From Streptomyces collinus (GTDB lineage: Bacteria > Actinomycetota > Actinomycetes > Streptomycetales > Streptomycetaceae), in NCBI RefSeq assembly GCF_031348265.1, contig NZ_CP133771.1, positions 7,192,001 to 7,256,000 of the forward strand: 64,000 nt of DNA. Direction: 5' to 3'. A model generated the notes under the pieces. It was not told the origin of the DNA, made no database searches, and saw only the letters and a list, made by a program, of their open reading frames with translations. The position numbers were made by a program, and so were the translations under genes. How positions within the stretch are numbered: the first letter of the stretch is position 1; every line of letters starts with the position of its first letter. Of this stretch, positions 1 to 9,035 are shown one piece after another.

Positions 1-3000
1 TGCGACTTCTCGTCCTCGATCATCGAGGCGAACCGGGCCAACGCCCAGTCGGTCGACACCGGCGACCTCTCGTTCTTCACCTGCGAAGCGGCCGAGATCG
101 ACCGGTACGCGGACCGCGTGCGCACCGCCGGCGTCGACACCGTGATCATCAACTCGGTGGTGCAGTACTTCCCGGACGCCGCATACCTGGAATCGGTGCT
201 GGACAAGGTCCTCGCCATCGACACCGTCCGCCACGTCTTCGTCGGCGACGTCCGCAACACCGACCTGCTCGACGAATTCAGCCTCTCCCTGGTCGACGCC
301 CGCGACGCCGCCCTGCCCGAGCCGCGCCCCGCGATCGAACGCCTGCGCCTGGCGCGCTCCCACTCCGACGCCACCGGCGAGCTGCTGCTGTCCGACCTCT
401 ACTGGGAGGAGTACGCCCGGACCAGAACGGACGTGGCGGGCGTCAGCGTCCTGCCACGCGTCAGCCGGCACTCCAGCGAACTCCTCGACTTCCGCTACGA
501 CGTCGTCCTCACCAAGGACGCGCCGCTCCTGGCCCGTCCGGCCGCCGGCCCGGCCGTGCGCGAGGGCGGCCCGGCCGATCTCGACCGGCTGCGCGCCGAA
601 CTGGCCGCCGGGACGCTCGACATGGCCGTGCTGCGAGGCGTGCGCAACGACCGCACCGCCGCGCACTGCGAGAACCTCCACGCCATCGCCTCGGGCGTCG
701 GCGCGGCGGCCGCCCGGCCGGCCGCGCCGAGCGCCGGCCGGAGCGAGATGGACGCGATCCTCGCCTCCGCTGCCGCGGACGGGCTGCACGCCAGCGCCCA
801 CTACGCCCGCGACGAACACGGCCGGCTCAGCCGCCTGGACGTGGCCCTGTTCCGCGAGGGCGCCTCAGGGCTGGCCGACAGCCGGCACCTGGGCACCCGT
901 CACGACACCACCGCCCGCGTCCGCCCGCTCGTCCACACCCCGCCGGCCGATCCGCACGGCAGGGCCTGGACGGACCGGGTCGCGTCCGCCCTCACCGACG
1001 TGCTGCCCCGCCACATGTGCCCCGACCGCATCGTCGAGGTGCCGGCCTTCCCGCTCAACAAGACCGGCAAGATCGACCAGCGTGCCCTGCTCGCCCTCGT
1101 ACCGCGCCGAGCCGGGAACGACGCCCTCGGAGACCTCGCCGACGACGACGAGCGCCGTCTCGCGGAGATCCTGCGCGGGCTGCTCGATCCCGGCACCCCG
1201 ATCGATCGCGAGAGCGACTTCTTCGCCATCGGCGGGCACTCCCTGCTGGCGACGAAGTACGTGCACGCCGTCAACCAGGCATTCGGTGTCGACCTGAGGG
1301 TGAAGGCGGTCTTCGACCGGCCCGTGCTCCGCGAGTTCGCCACCCTCGTCCGCGGCGGCACGGGAGCCGCCGGCGCCCCGGCCGCCGGCAACGGTGCCGC
1401 CACACCTGCCGACGGCGCCCCGGCCCGCCCGGCCGCCCCGGACTCCGTGCCGATCTCACCCCTCCAGCAGCGCTTCTGGACCATGGCCCAGGCCACCGGC
1501 CCCTCCACCCTCTACAACTCGCTCACCCTGCTGGACCTCTCCGGCCCGCTGTCCGCCGACATCCTGACGACCGCCTTCGACGACGTCGTCGGCCACCACC
1601 GCGTCCTGCGCTCCCGGTTCCACGCCGCGGACGAGACCGTGGTCCTGCGCGGCCGCGCGACCGAGGACTACGCCCTCGCCCGTCTGCACCTGCCCGGCCT
1701 CGACATCGCCGGCGCCGAGCGGATCCTGCACGACCGCCTCAACCGGCCCTTCGACCTGGAGACAGGCCCCCTTCTCGACGCGGCCCTGATCACCGCGGCG
1801 GCCGACCGCCACTTCCTCGCGATGGCCATCCACCACGCCATCTTCGACGGCACGTCCGAGGAACTGTTCATCGCCGACCTGCGCACCGCGTACGAGGCAC
1901 GCCTGGCGGGCCGGACGCCCCAGTGGAAGGAGGACGGCGCGGGCTTCCTGCGCCATCTCGCCACCGCACAGAGCCCCACCGCCGACAGCACCGCGTTCTG
2001 GGTGCGCCATCTGTCCGGTGCCCCCGTCCTGCACGCCCTCCCGCTCGACGGGGAGCGCCCGGAGCGTCTGGCCCCCCAGGACGGCGCGGCCCTGCACACC
2101 GTGCTGGAGGCCGGCACCACCGCGCTGGTCACCGATCTGGCCCGGCGCCACCGCACCACCACGTTCGTCGCCCTCAACACGCTGGTCGCGCTGTTCGTCT
2201 CCTTCCTCTCCGGCGAGGACGACGTCGTCATCGGCTCCCCGGTGGACTGCCGTGAGACGCAGGACGACGGCCGCGCGGTCGGCATGTACGTCAACACCGT
2301 GGCCTTCCGCCACCAGTTGGACTGGAACAGTCCCGTCGAGACGGCCGTCGTCCGCGCCAAGGAGTTCTTCCACGACGCCTTCGCCCACATGGCGGTGCCC
2401 TTCGACCACGTGGTGCGGGAACTCAACCCGCCGCGCCTCGCCGGCGCCAACCCGGTGTTCCAGATCATGCTGGCCCTCCAGCCGGAGGGCTCCGAGACCT
2501 TCCCCTTCCACACCGGGCACGGCCGTAGCGTCAAGGCGGCGACCGTCGAGTCGAAGTTCGACCTCACCCTCAACGCGAAGATCGTCGACGGACGGCTGCA
2601 CGTGCACTGGGAGTACGCCAGCGCGCTGTTCTCCGCCGAGCGCATCGCCCGTACCGCCGACCTGTTCGAGTCCTTCCTCCGGGCTACCGCGGGGCAGCCT
2701 CAACTTCCGCCCTCCGCCCACCAGTTCACCGGGGTCACGGGCCCGGCCGCCCAGGGTGCAAGCGTCGCCCTGCTCAGCGGGCCGGCCGTGCCGCTGACCG
2801 ACACCACCTGGCTGGACGCCCACGCCCGCGTCGTCGCAGCCCACGGCGACCGGCCCGCGGTCCGCACCCCGCAGGGCGACTCATGGGACCACCGCACCCT
2901 CGACGCCCGCGCCGACGCCCTGGCCGTCCTCCTGCACACGCGCGGGGTCCGCCCCCGCGACCTGGTCGCCCTCACGCTGAGCCGGTCCGCCGAGTCCCTG

Positions 3001-6000
3001 GTCGCCGTCCTCGCGGTCAACAAGCTCGGCGCGGCCTACGTGCCCATGGACTCCGAGCACCTGCGCCGCAACGCCGCGGACCTCCTCGAGGCGCACGGCA
3101 TCCGCTTCGCCCTGGTCGAGGACGACGACCGCGACCGCTACCCGGTCCGCACCGTGACCCGCTCGGAGTTCCCGGCACCCGCGCCGGGCGTCGCCCCGCC
3201 CGCGCGCCGCCCCGCGGGCACCGACCTCTGCTACGTGATCTTCACCTCGGGATCCACCGGCCGCCCCAAGGGCGTGGCCGTCACCCACCGCGCACTCACC
3301 AACTACCTCGCCCACTGCGCCGGAACCTACCTGGAACACGGCCCCGAGGACGCGGTGGTCGCCGGGCCGCTGTCCTTCGACGCCACCGTCACCACCACCC
3401 TCTTCGCGCTCTCCGCCGGGCTCACCCTGCGGATCGTCGGGGAAGGCGACGAACTGCCCGGGCTCCTGCGCGAACTCGGCCCCGGCGGCCCGCGGCTGTT
3501 CAAACTGACCCCGTCCCACCTCGTGGCCCTGGCCAACCTCGGTGCCGTCCAGGAGATCCGGTCCGACCGCCACACCTTCGTCATCGGCGGCGAGGAGCTC
3601 AAGGCGGGCGTGGCCGCCCCCTGGTACCGGGCCTTCCCCGACGGCAGTCTGTTCAACGAGTACGGTCCGACCGAGGCCACCGTCGGCTGCGTGGTCCACC
3701 GCGTCACCGGCGCCGACCTCGCCCGGGGCTCGGTCCGGATCGGCACCCCGATCTGCAACACCACCATCGCGGTCGTGACCCGGGGCAGCCTCTGCCTGCC
3801 CGACCAGCGCGGCGAGATCGTCATCCTCGGCGAGAGCCTGGCCCGCGGTTACCTCGACCCCGGGCAGACCGAAGCGGCGTTCCGCCCGGTGGCGGCCCTC
3901 GACGGCGCGACCGGCTACCACAGCGGGGACCTCGCCTCGCTCACCCCCGCCGGCCTGCGCTACCACGGCCGCGCCACCAGGGAGATCAAGATCCGCGGGT
4001 TCCGGGTGAGCCTGCCCGAGATCGAGACCGCCATCGGGAGCGTCGACGGCGTCACCGACTGCGTCTGCGAAGTCTCCCCCGACGGCCGCAGCCTGCGCGC
4101 CCACGTCGTGACGGACGACTCCCTGCCGCGCACCACCGCCACCGGGACGGCACTGCGCGACACCCTGCGCAGGCAGCTGCCCGCCCACATGGTGCCCGAC
4201 ACGCTGTTCCTGCTGCCCGAGCTGCCGCTCACCCCCAACGGCAAGGTCGACCTCGACCGGCTGCACCGTGACGCGGACGCCCGCGCCCCGATGGCCACGG
4301 CGGCCCCCTCCCCGGCCGGCCCCGCATCCGTCGCCCGCCGGCTGGAAGAGGTCTGGCAGGAGGTCCTCGGCACCGCCGAACCCCTGCCGGCCGAGGTGTC
4401 GTTCTTCTCCCTCGGCGGTAACTCCCTGTCCACCACGATCCTGCTGCGCCGCATCAACGAGGAGTTCGACGCCGGCCTGACCCTCGAAGCGCTCTACCGC
4501 GAGAGCACCCTCGCCGGGCAGGCCGAACTGCTCGCCGCCCCTCCCGTCCCGCCGCCGGCACCGGACGAGACCGCTGCCCCCGCCTCCTTCGACCTGACCC
4601 CCGCCCAGAGCCGCCTCTACCTGCTGGAGAAGCTCGGTACCGGCGCCGACTACGTCAACCCGATGTGCTTCCGCCTCGCCCCGGGTGTCGATCTCACCCT
4701 GCTGCACCGGGCACTGGAAGCCGTCCTCGAACGGCACCCCCTGCTCACCGCGCGGATCGCGGAGGAGGGCGAGCGACTGGTCCTGCACCCCGGGCCCGGT
4801 ACCGTCACCGACCACATCGCCGCGCCGCGCCCCTGCGCCGACGAGGACGAGGCCGCCCGGCAACTGGCCGAAGCCCGCCGGGAATCCGTCAACGTCTTCG
4901 GCGGCCCCCTGTTCCGCGCCGGCTGCCACCCGCTACCCGACGGATCGGCCCTGCTCCAGATGGTCGTCCACCACGTCGTCTTCGACGGCTGGTCGGAGCG
5001 GATCCTCCTGGAGGACCTCGCGGCCCGCTACGCCGAACTCGCCGGGGGAACCGCACGCGCTGACGCGTCGAGCCCGCTCCCCTTCGGACACCACGCCGCC
5101 GCCCTCGCCCGGCAGGACGCCGCCCGCGACACCGCGTGGTGGACCGAACTGCTCACCGGGGCACCCGCCTGCCACAACCTGCCCACGCTCGACGGAGGAC
5201 GCGGCGACCGGGAGAACCCGGCCGCGACCTTCCACCGGGTCCTCGACGACACCGACACCGCCACCCTCGCGGAGACCTGCCGGATGTGGGGCGCGACCCC
5301 CTTCCACGTGGTCCACACCGCCCTGGCCCTGGCCGTGTGCAACATGAGCCACGAGGACGACGTGGTCATCGGTGTGCCCACGGCCAACCGCGGCGACACA
5401 CGCCACCACGACACCATCGGCCTCTTCATGGAGACCCTCCCGCTGCGCACCCGCATCGGCGGAGCCGACGTCACCTTCAGGGAGCTTCTCCACGCCAACC
5501 GGGACATGGTCACCGCCGCCCTCGGCCGCACCGGCTTCAGTGTCGAGGACGTCGTGGGAGCCTGCGCCCCGCACCGCGACGGCAGCAGGAACCCGCTCTA
5601 CCAGATCATGCTGTCCTTCAACGACGAGGGCGGGGAGACCTTCCGCCTCGGCGACGTCCTGGCGGAACGCTTCCTGCTCCCGAGCGGCCCCGCGAAGCTC
5701 GACCTCATCGTCGACGCCAAGATCATCGACGGCGCGCTGCACCTGTTCTGGGAGTACGACCCCGGCCTGTTCGCCGCCTCCACCGTCCGCGCCCTGGCCG
5801 GTCACGTCGAAGAGTGGCTGCGCTGGGGCCTGGCCGGCCCGGACCGCCCGCTCGGCACGTTCACGGGTGGGGAGGACCGCATCCTGTCCGCCACCGCGCC
5901 CGAGCGGGCCCCCGCCCGCCGCAGCGCGTACGAGCGCTTCCGGACGGCGTGGGACGGACGTACCGGCGACATCGCCTACACCGAACGGGACATCCGCCTG

Positions 6001-7716
6001 AGCGCCGCCGGGCTCCACGACCGCGTCGACGCCCTCGCAGCCCTCCTCGCCGCCCGCGGCGCCGGCCGCAAGTCCGTCGTGGCCTGCCTCTCCGGCCAGG
6101 TCCTGGACCACGTCGTCACCCTGCTGGCCTGCTCCCGCATGGGCGCCGTCCACGTACCGCTGGACACCTCCAACCCGCCCGAGCGCATCAGCGAGATCCT
6201 CGCGACCGTGGACGCCGACGTCGTCGTCGCCGACGACCCCCAGGCGGTCCCGGCACCGTACCCGGCGCTCACCACCGGCGACGACGCGACCGGGCTCCCC
6301 GTCCCGCCGCCCTGCCCGGGCGGGCCGGCGTCGCCCTCCCACATCATGTTCACCTCCGGCTCCACCGGCCGCCCGAAGGGCGTCCGGCTCGGCATCACCT
6401 CGCTGGACGCCTACGTCGACGGCATCAACGCGGCGTATGGCGGCGCCGACGCCGTCATCGCCCAGTGCGGCAACCCCGCCTACGACGTGTTCATCGAGGA
6501 ACTCGGCCTGTCCGTCCTCGTCGGCAACCGGCTCGCCGTGCTGCCGCCCGAGGAGCGCGCCGACCCCGCCGCGTTCGCGGCCTTCGTCGCCCGCGAACGG
6601 GTCACCCACCTGCCGCTGCCGACGTCCTACTGGGCCTTCCTCGTCTCCTCCATGAGCGACGAGGACTTCGACCGGCTGCGCGACGTCCGCGTCTGCGCCG
6701 TGGGCGGGGAGGACTACCCGGCCGGCGCCGCACAGACCTGGTTCCGTCACTTCCCCGCCGGGCCCCGCCTGTTCAACGTCTACGGTCCCACCGAGAACGG
6801 CCCCGTCAGCCTGGTCGGCGAGATCCTCCCCGGCACCCCGCCCTCCACCCTCGGCGCGCCCCTGAGCGAAGTCGTGTGCGAGGTCAGGTCACGGTTCGGC
6901 GCCCCCGTTCCCGTCGAAGGCCGCGGTGAACTGGTCGTCCACGGACCCCAGTTGTTCGACGGCTACGTCGGCGGAGCGGCCGTCGCCGCCTACCCGACCG
7001 GCGACGTCGTCCTGCGCGACGGCACCCACGGACTGCGCTTCGTCGAGCGCGCCGGAGCCATGATGAAGATCTCCGGATTCCGTGTCGAACCGGGCGAGTA
7101 CACCGCCCTCCTCACGGGCGTACCCGGCATCGAGGACCTCCGCGTCACCGCCAACCCCGAGCGCACCGGCGTGATCCTCTACGCGCTCCTGCGGGAAGGC
7201 GCCGTCTCCGAGGCGGAGATCGCGGGGGCTGTCGCCCGGCGTGTGCGCGAGTCCCTGCCCGGATACATGCGCGGCCACCGGCTGCGGTTCTGCCGGGAGA
7301 TCCCGCTCACGCCCAACGGCAAGGCCGACTTCCGGGCCCTGGCCGACCGCTCCTGGGCCGCGCCCGAACCCGCCCGCACACCAGAGAGCGACGGCGACGC
7401 CGTCGGGCCCCGTGCCGGCGTCCGGGAACTGTGGCGGACCGTCCTGCCCGGCACCCCCGTGGACGACCACCGCGGCTTCTTCGACCACGGCGGCACCTCC
7501 CTGACGATGCTCCGGCTGCTCACCCTCCTGAACGACCGGTTCCCCGGCTGCTTCGAACTGATCGACCTCTACGAGAAGCCGTCCGTCGACCTCCAGGCAC
7601 GGCACGTCCACGAACGGACCCGGACCGACCGGGACACGGCACCGGCCGCGCCGTCCGCCCGGGAACGACTGGCCCGCAAGCGCAGGGCCCGACGCGAGAC
7701 AGGAAGTGGGAAGTGA
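1..7716 (+). CDS. Nonribosomal peptide synthetase, 5' end outside window (MT-T-C-A-T-C-A-T)
   Basis: The reading frame is open from the first base, so the gene starts upstream; 2571 residues are visible. Order by visible residue: C-terminal part of an embedded N-methyltransferase (VIINSVVQYFP near residue 50) followed by the end of its adenylation domain (LNKTGKID, about 350); carrier T (GGHSLL, Ser about 414); condensation C (HHAIFDG, about 611); A (TSGSTGRPKG about 1082, NEYGPTEAT); T (GGNSLS); C (HHVVFDG, about 1657); A (TSGSTGRPKG, NVYGPTENG); T (GGTSLT, about 2500). It ends right after the last carrier with no thioesterase or reductase, so the chain must pass to another protein. Hand-read specificity residues for the first complete A domain are D-A-T-K-V-G-E-V-G, like Asn-type codes; the second reads D-V-E-P-C-V-V-P-V, which I do not recognise. 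The stop overlaps the next gene's GTG. Confidence 0.95.
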   Translation, partial: CDFSSSIIEANRANAQSVDTGDLSFFTCEAAEIDRYADRVRTAGVDTVIINSVVQYFPDAAYLESVLDKVLAIDTVRHVFVGDVRNTDLLDEFSLSLVDARDAALPEPRPAIERLRLARSHSDATGELLLSDLYWEEYARTRTDVAGVSVLPRVSRHSSELLDFRYDVVLTKDAPLLARPAAGPAVREGGPADLDRLRAELAAGTLDMAVLRGVRNDRTAAHCENLHAIASGVGAAAARPAAPSAGRSEMDAILASAAADGLHASAHYARDEHGRLSRLDVALFREGASGLADSRHLGTRHDTTARVRPLVHTPPADPHGRAWTDRVASALTDVLPRHMCPDRIVEVPAFPLNKTGKIDQRALLALVPRRAGNDALGDLADDDERRLAEILRGLLDPGTPIDRESDFFAIGGHSLLATKYVHAVNQAFGVDLRVKAVFDRPVLREFATLVRGGTGAAGAPAAGNGAATPADGAPARPAAPDSVPISPLQQRFWTMAQATGPSTLYNSLTLLDLSGPLSADILTTAFDDVVGHHRVLRSRFHAADETVVLRGRATEDYALARLHLPGLDIAGAERILHDRLNRPFDLETGPLLDAALITAAADRHFLAMAIHHAIFDGTSEELFIADLRTAYEARLAGRTPQWKEDGAGFLRHLATAQSPTADSTAFWVRHLSGAPVLHALPLDGERPERLAPQDGAALHTVLEAGTTALVTDLARRHRTTTFVALNTLVALFVSFLSGEDDVVIGSPVDCRETQDDGRAVGMYVNTVAFRHQLDWNSPVETAVVRAKEFFHDAFAHMAVPFDHVVRELNPPRLAGANPVFQIMLALQPEGSETFPFHTGHGRSVKAATVESKFDLTLNAKIVDGRLHVHWEYASALFSAERIARTADLFESFLRATAGQPQLPPSAHQFTGVTGPAAQGASVALLSGPAVPLTDTTWLDAHARVVAAHGDRPAVRTPQGDSWDHRTLDARADALAVLLHTRGVRPRDLVALTLSRSAESLVAVLAVNKLGAAYVPMDSEHLRRNAADLLEAHGIRFALVEDDDRDRYPVRTVTRSEFPAPAPGVAPPARRPAGTDLCYVIFTSGSTGRPKGVAVTHRALTNYLAHCAGTYLEHGPEDAVVAGPLSFDATVTTTLFALSAGLTLRIVGEGDELPGLLRELGPGGPRLFKLTPSHLVALANLGAVQEIRSDRHTFVIGGEELKAGVAAPWYRAFPDGSLFNEYGPTEATVGCVVHRVTGADLARGSVRIGTPICNTTIAVVTRGSLCLPDQRGEIVILGESLARGYLDPGQTEAAFRPVAALDGATGYHSGDLASLTPAGLRYHGRATREIKIRGFRVSLPEIETAIGSVDGVTDCVCEVSPDGRSLRAHVVTDDSLPRTTATGTALRDTLRRQLPAHMVPDTLFLLPELPLTPNGKVDLDRLHRDADARAPMATAAPSPAGPASVARRLEEVWQEVLGTAEPLPAEVSFFSLGGNSLSTTILLRRINEEFDAGLTLEALYRESTLAGQAELLAAPPVPPPAPDETAAPASFDLTPAQSRLYLLEKLGTGADYVNPMCFRLAPGVDLTLLHRALEAVLERHPLLTARIAEEGERLVLHPGPGTVTDHIAAPRPCADEDEAARQLAEARRESVNVFGGPLFRAGCHPLPDGSALLQMVVHHVVFDGWSERILLEDLAARYAELAGGTARADASSPLPFGHHAAALARQDAARDTAWWTELLTGAPACHNLPTLDGGRGDRENPAATFHRVLDDTDTATLAETCRMWGATPFHVVHTALALAVCNMSHEDDVVIGVPTANRGDTRHHDTIGLFMETLPLRTRIGGADVTFRELLHANRDMVTAALGRTGFSVEDVVGACAPHRDGSRNPLYQIMLSFNDEGGETFRLGDVLAERFLLPSGPAKLDLIVDAKIIDGALHLFWEYDPGLFAASTVRALAGHVEEWLRWGLAGPDRPLGTFTGGEDRILSATAPERAPARRSAYERFRTAWDGRTGDIAYTERDIRLSAAGLHDRVDALAALLAARGAGRKSVVACLSGQVLDHVVTLLACSRMGAVHVPLDTSNPPERISEILATVDADVVVADDPQAVPAPYPALTTGDDATGLPVPPPCPGGPASPSHIMFTSGSTGRPKGVRLGITSLDAYVDGINAAYGGADAVIAQCGNPAYDVFIEELGLSVLVGNRLAVLPPEERADPAAFAAFVARERVTHLPLPTSYWAFLVSSMSDEDFDRLRDVRVCAVGGEDYPAGAAQTWFRHFPAGPRLFNVYGPTENGPVSLVGEILPGTPPSTLGAPLSEVVCEVRSRFGAPVPVEGRGELVVHGPQLFDGYVGGAAVAAYPTGDVVLRDGTHGLRFVERAGAMMKISGFRVEPGEYTALLTGVPGIEDLRVTANPERTGVILYALLREGAVSEAEIAGAVARRVRESLPGYMRGHRLRFCREIPLTPNGKADFRALADRSWAAPEPARTPESDGDAVGPRAGVRELWRTVLPGTPVDDHRGFFDHGGTSLTMLRLLTLLNDRFPGCFELIDLYEKPSVDLQARHVHERTRTDRDTAPAAPSARERLARKRRARRETGSGK

Positions 7717-9035
7717 AGACCTTCGAAGCCTTCAAAGCCATGAGGTCGGGTCCGGTGGCCCGACTGGTGCTGGGCTCATCGGCCAGCCGGCTCGCCACCT
7801 TCGGCTTCAACGCCGCGATGGCGGTGTACCTGCTCGACCTCACCGGCCGGGCCACCGACCTCGGGCTCGCCCTGCTGGTCGGCACCGTTCCCTTCTTCGC
7901 GCTGAGCCTCGTCACCGGCGTCGTCTGTGACCGCTTCAACCGCAAGAACATCATCCTGGTGTGCGACGCGCTGCGCGTGGTGGTCGCCGTGGCGTTCCTG
8001 CTGGGAGCGTGGCTCCTCGGTACCGACGCCACCGTGGCACTCGTCTACGCGACCGTCTTCTGCTTCTCCGTCTGCGAGTCCTTCGTCACCACCAGCTTCT
8101 CCAGCATCGTCCCCGACGTCATCGACGAGAAGGACATCCTGGACACCAACAACCTGCTGTTCGGCATCGGCGACGCCGTGCGCATGATCGGTCCCGTCGT
8201 GGGTGTCCTGCTCTACTCCACAGCGGGCTTCGCCGCCACCGCCATCAGCACCGCCGCCCTCTTCGCCGCGGGCTTCCTGTGCCAGCGGGGAGTCGTCTAC
8301 ACGCAGGCGAGGGCGGCCGGGAGCGGCGCCAAGGGCGTGCGCGCCGTCGCCCGCGAGGAACTGGGCATGTTCCGCAAGCTGATCACCTCGGACACCCGGC
8401 TGACCTCCCTGATGGCCAACGGGTTCACCACCCACCTGTTCATGTACCCCTTCATCACGGTGGGCCTGCCCTTCGTCATCACCCAGGTCTTCCACGCCGG
8501 TTCCGTCGAGTACGGCTACCTGGAAGCCGTCTGCGCAGGCGCCGGCATCCTCTCCCTGCTGGTCGTGCCCCACACCAAGCGCTGGGGCACCTCCATGAGC
8601 CTGGCCCTCAGCATGGGCGCCATGATCGTCGGCGCCGCCGTCTTCCTGATCCTGCTCATAGGCCCCGCCGTCGACGCCATGACCGACGGGACGCTGCTGC
8701 GCCTGGGCGTCCTCACCCTCGCCTGCTTCCTCCTCTTCCTCGCCTTCGGCGTCTACGGCACGTACTTCGTCAGCTTCATGCACGCGAACGTGCCCAGCGA
8801 GATGCTCGGCAAGGGCCAGAGCCTGGTCATGATGTTCAACGCCCTGGGCCGGATGCTCGGCTTCTCCCTCTTCGGCCTCCTCTTCGACCGCTCCCTGCAG
8901 GCCGCGGTGGTCGTGTTCGTCGTCGGGATGAGCCTCAAGATCCTCGTGCATGTGCCCTTCGTCAGGGCCGACCGCCGCCACCGCGCAGCCACGGCCGCCG
9001 ACGCACCGGCCCTCGACCCGGTGGAGGGACGATGA
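7713..9035 (+). CDS. MFS transporter, probable product exporter
   Basis: This is a 440-residue protein with about 12 hydrophobic segments and an MFS-type cytoplasmic loop (CDRFNRKN near residue 70). The family exports or takes up small molecules by proton antiport or symport. I chose the GTG that overlaps the NRPS stop (GTGA) because AGGAAG lies about six bases upstream. The open frame extends further upstream only as a shadow inside the NRPS. Its place inside the biosynthetic operon suggests export of, or self-resistance to, the peptide. The stop overlaps the next ATG (ATGA), so it is translationally coupled on both sides. The substrate is inferred from context only. Confidence 0.9.
   Translation: MKTFEAFKAMRSGPVARLVLGSSASRLATFGFNAAMAVYLLDLTGRATDLGLALLVGTVPFFALSLVTGVVCDRFNRKNIILVCDALRVVVAVAFLLGAWLLGTDATVALVYATVFCFSVCESFVTTSFSSIVPDVIDEKDILDTNNLLFGIGDAVRMIGPVVGVLLYSTAGFAATAISTAALFAAGFLCQRGVVYTQARAAGSGAKGVRAVAREELGMFRKLITSDTRLTSLMANGFTTHLFMYPFITVGLPFVITQVFHAGSVEYGYLEAVCAGAGILSLLVVPHTKRWGTSMSLALSMGAMIVGAAVFLILLIGPAVDAMTDGTLLRLGVLTLACFLLFLAFGVYGTYFVSFMHANVPSEMLGKGQSLVMMFNALGRMLGFSLFGLLFDRSLQAAVVVFVVGMSLKILVHVPFVRADRRHRAATAADAPALDPVEGR

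Noticed and set aside
1017..2255. Long Arg/Pro-rich open frame overlapping the NRPS
   Set aside because: Low-complexity shadow of GC-rich coding DNA; no family motifs, and the NRPS frame explains the region.
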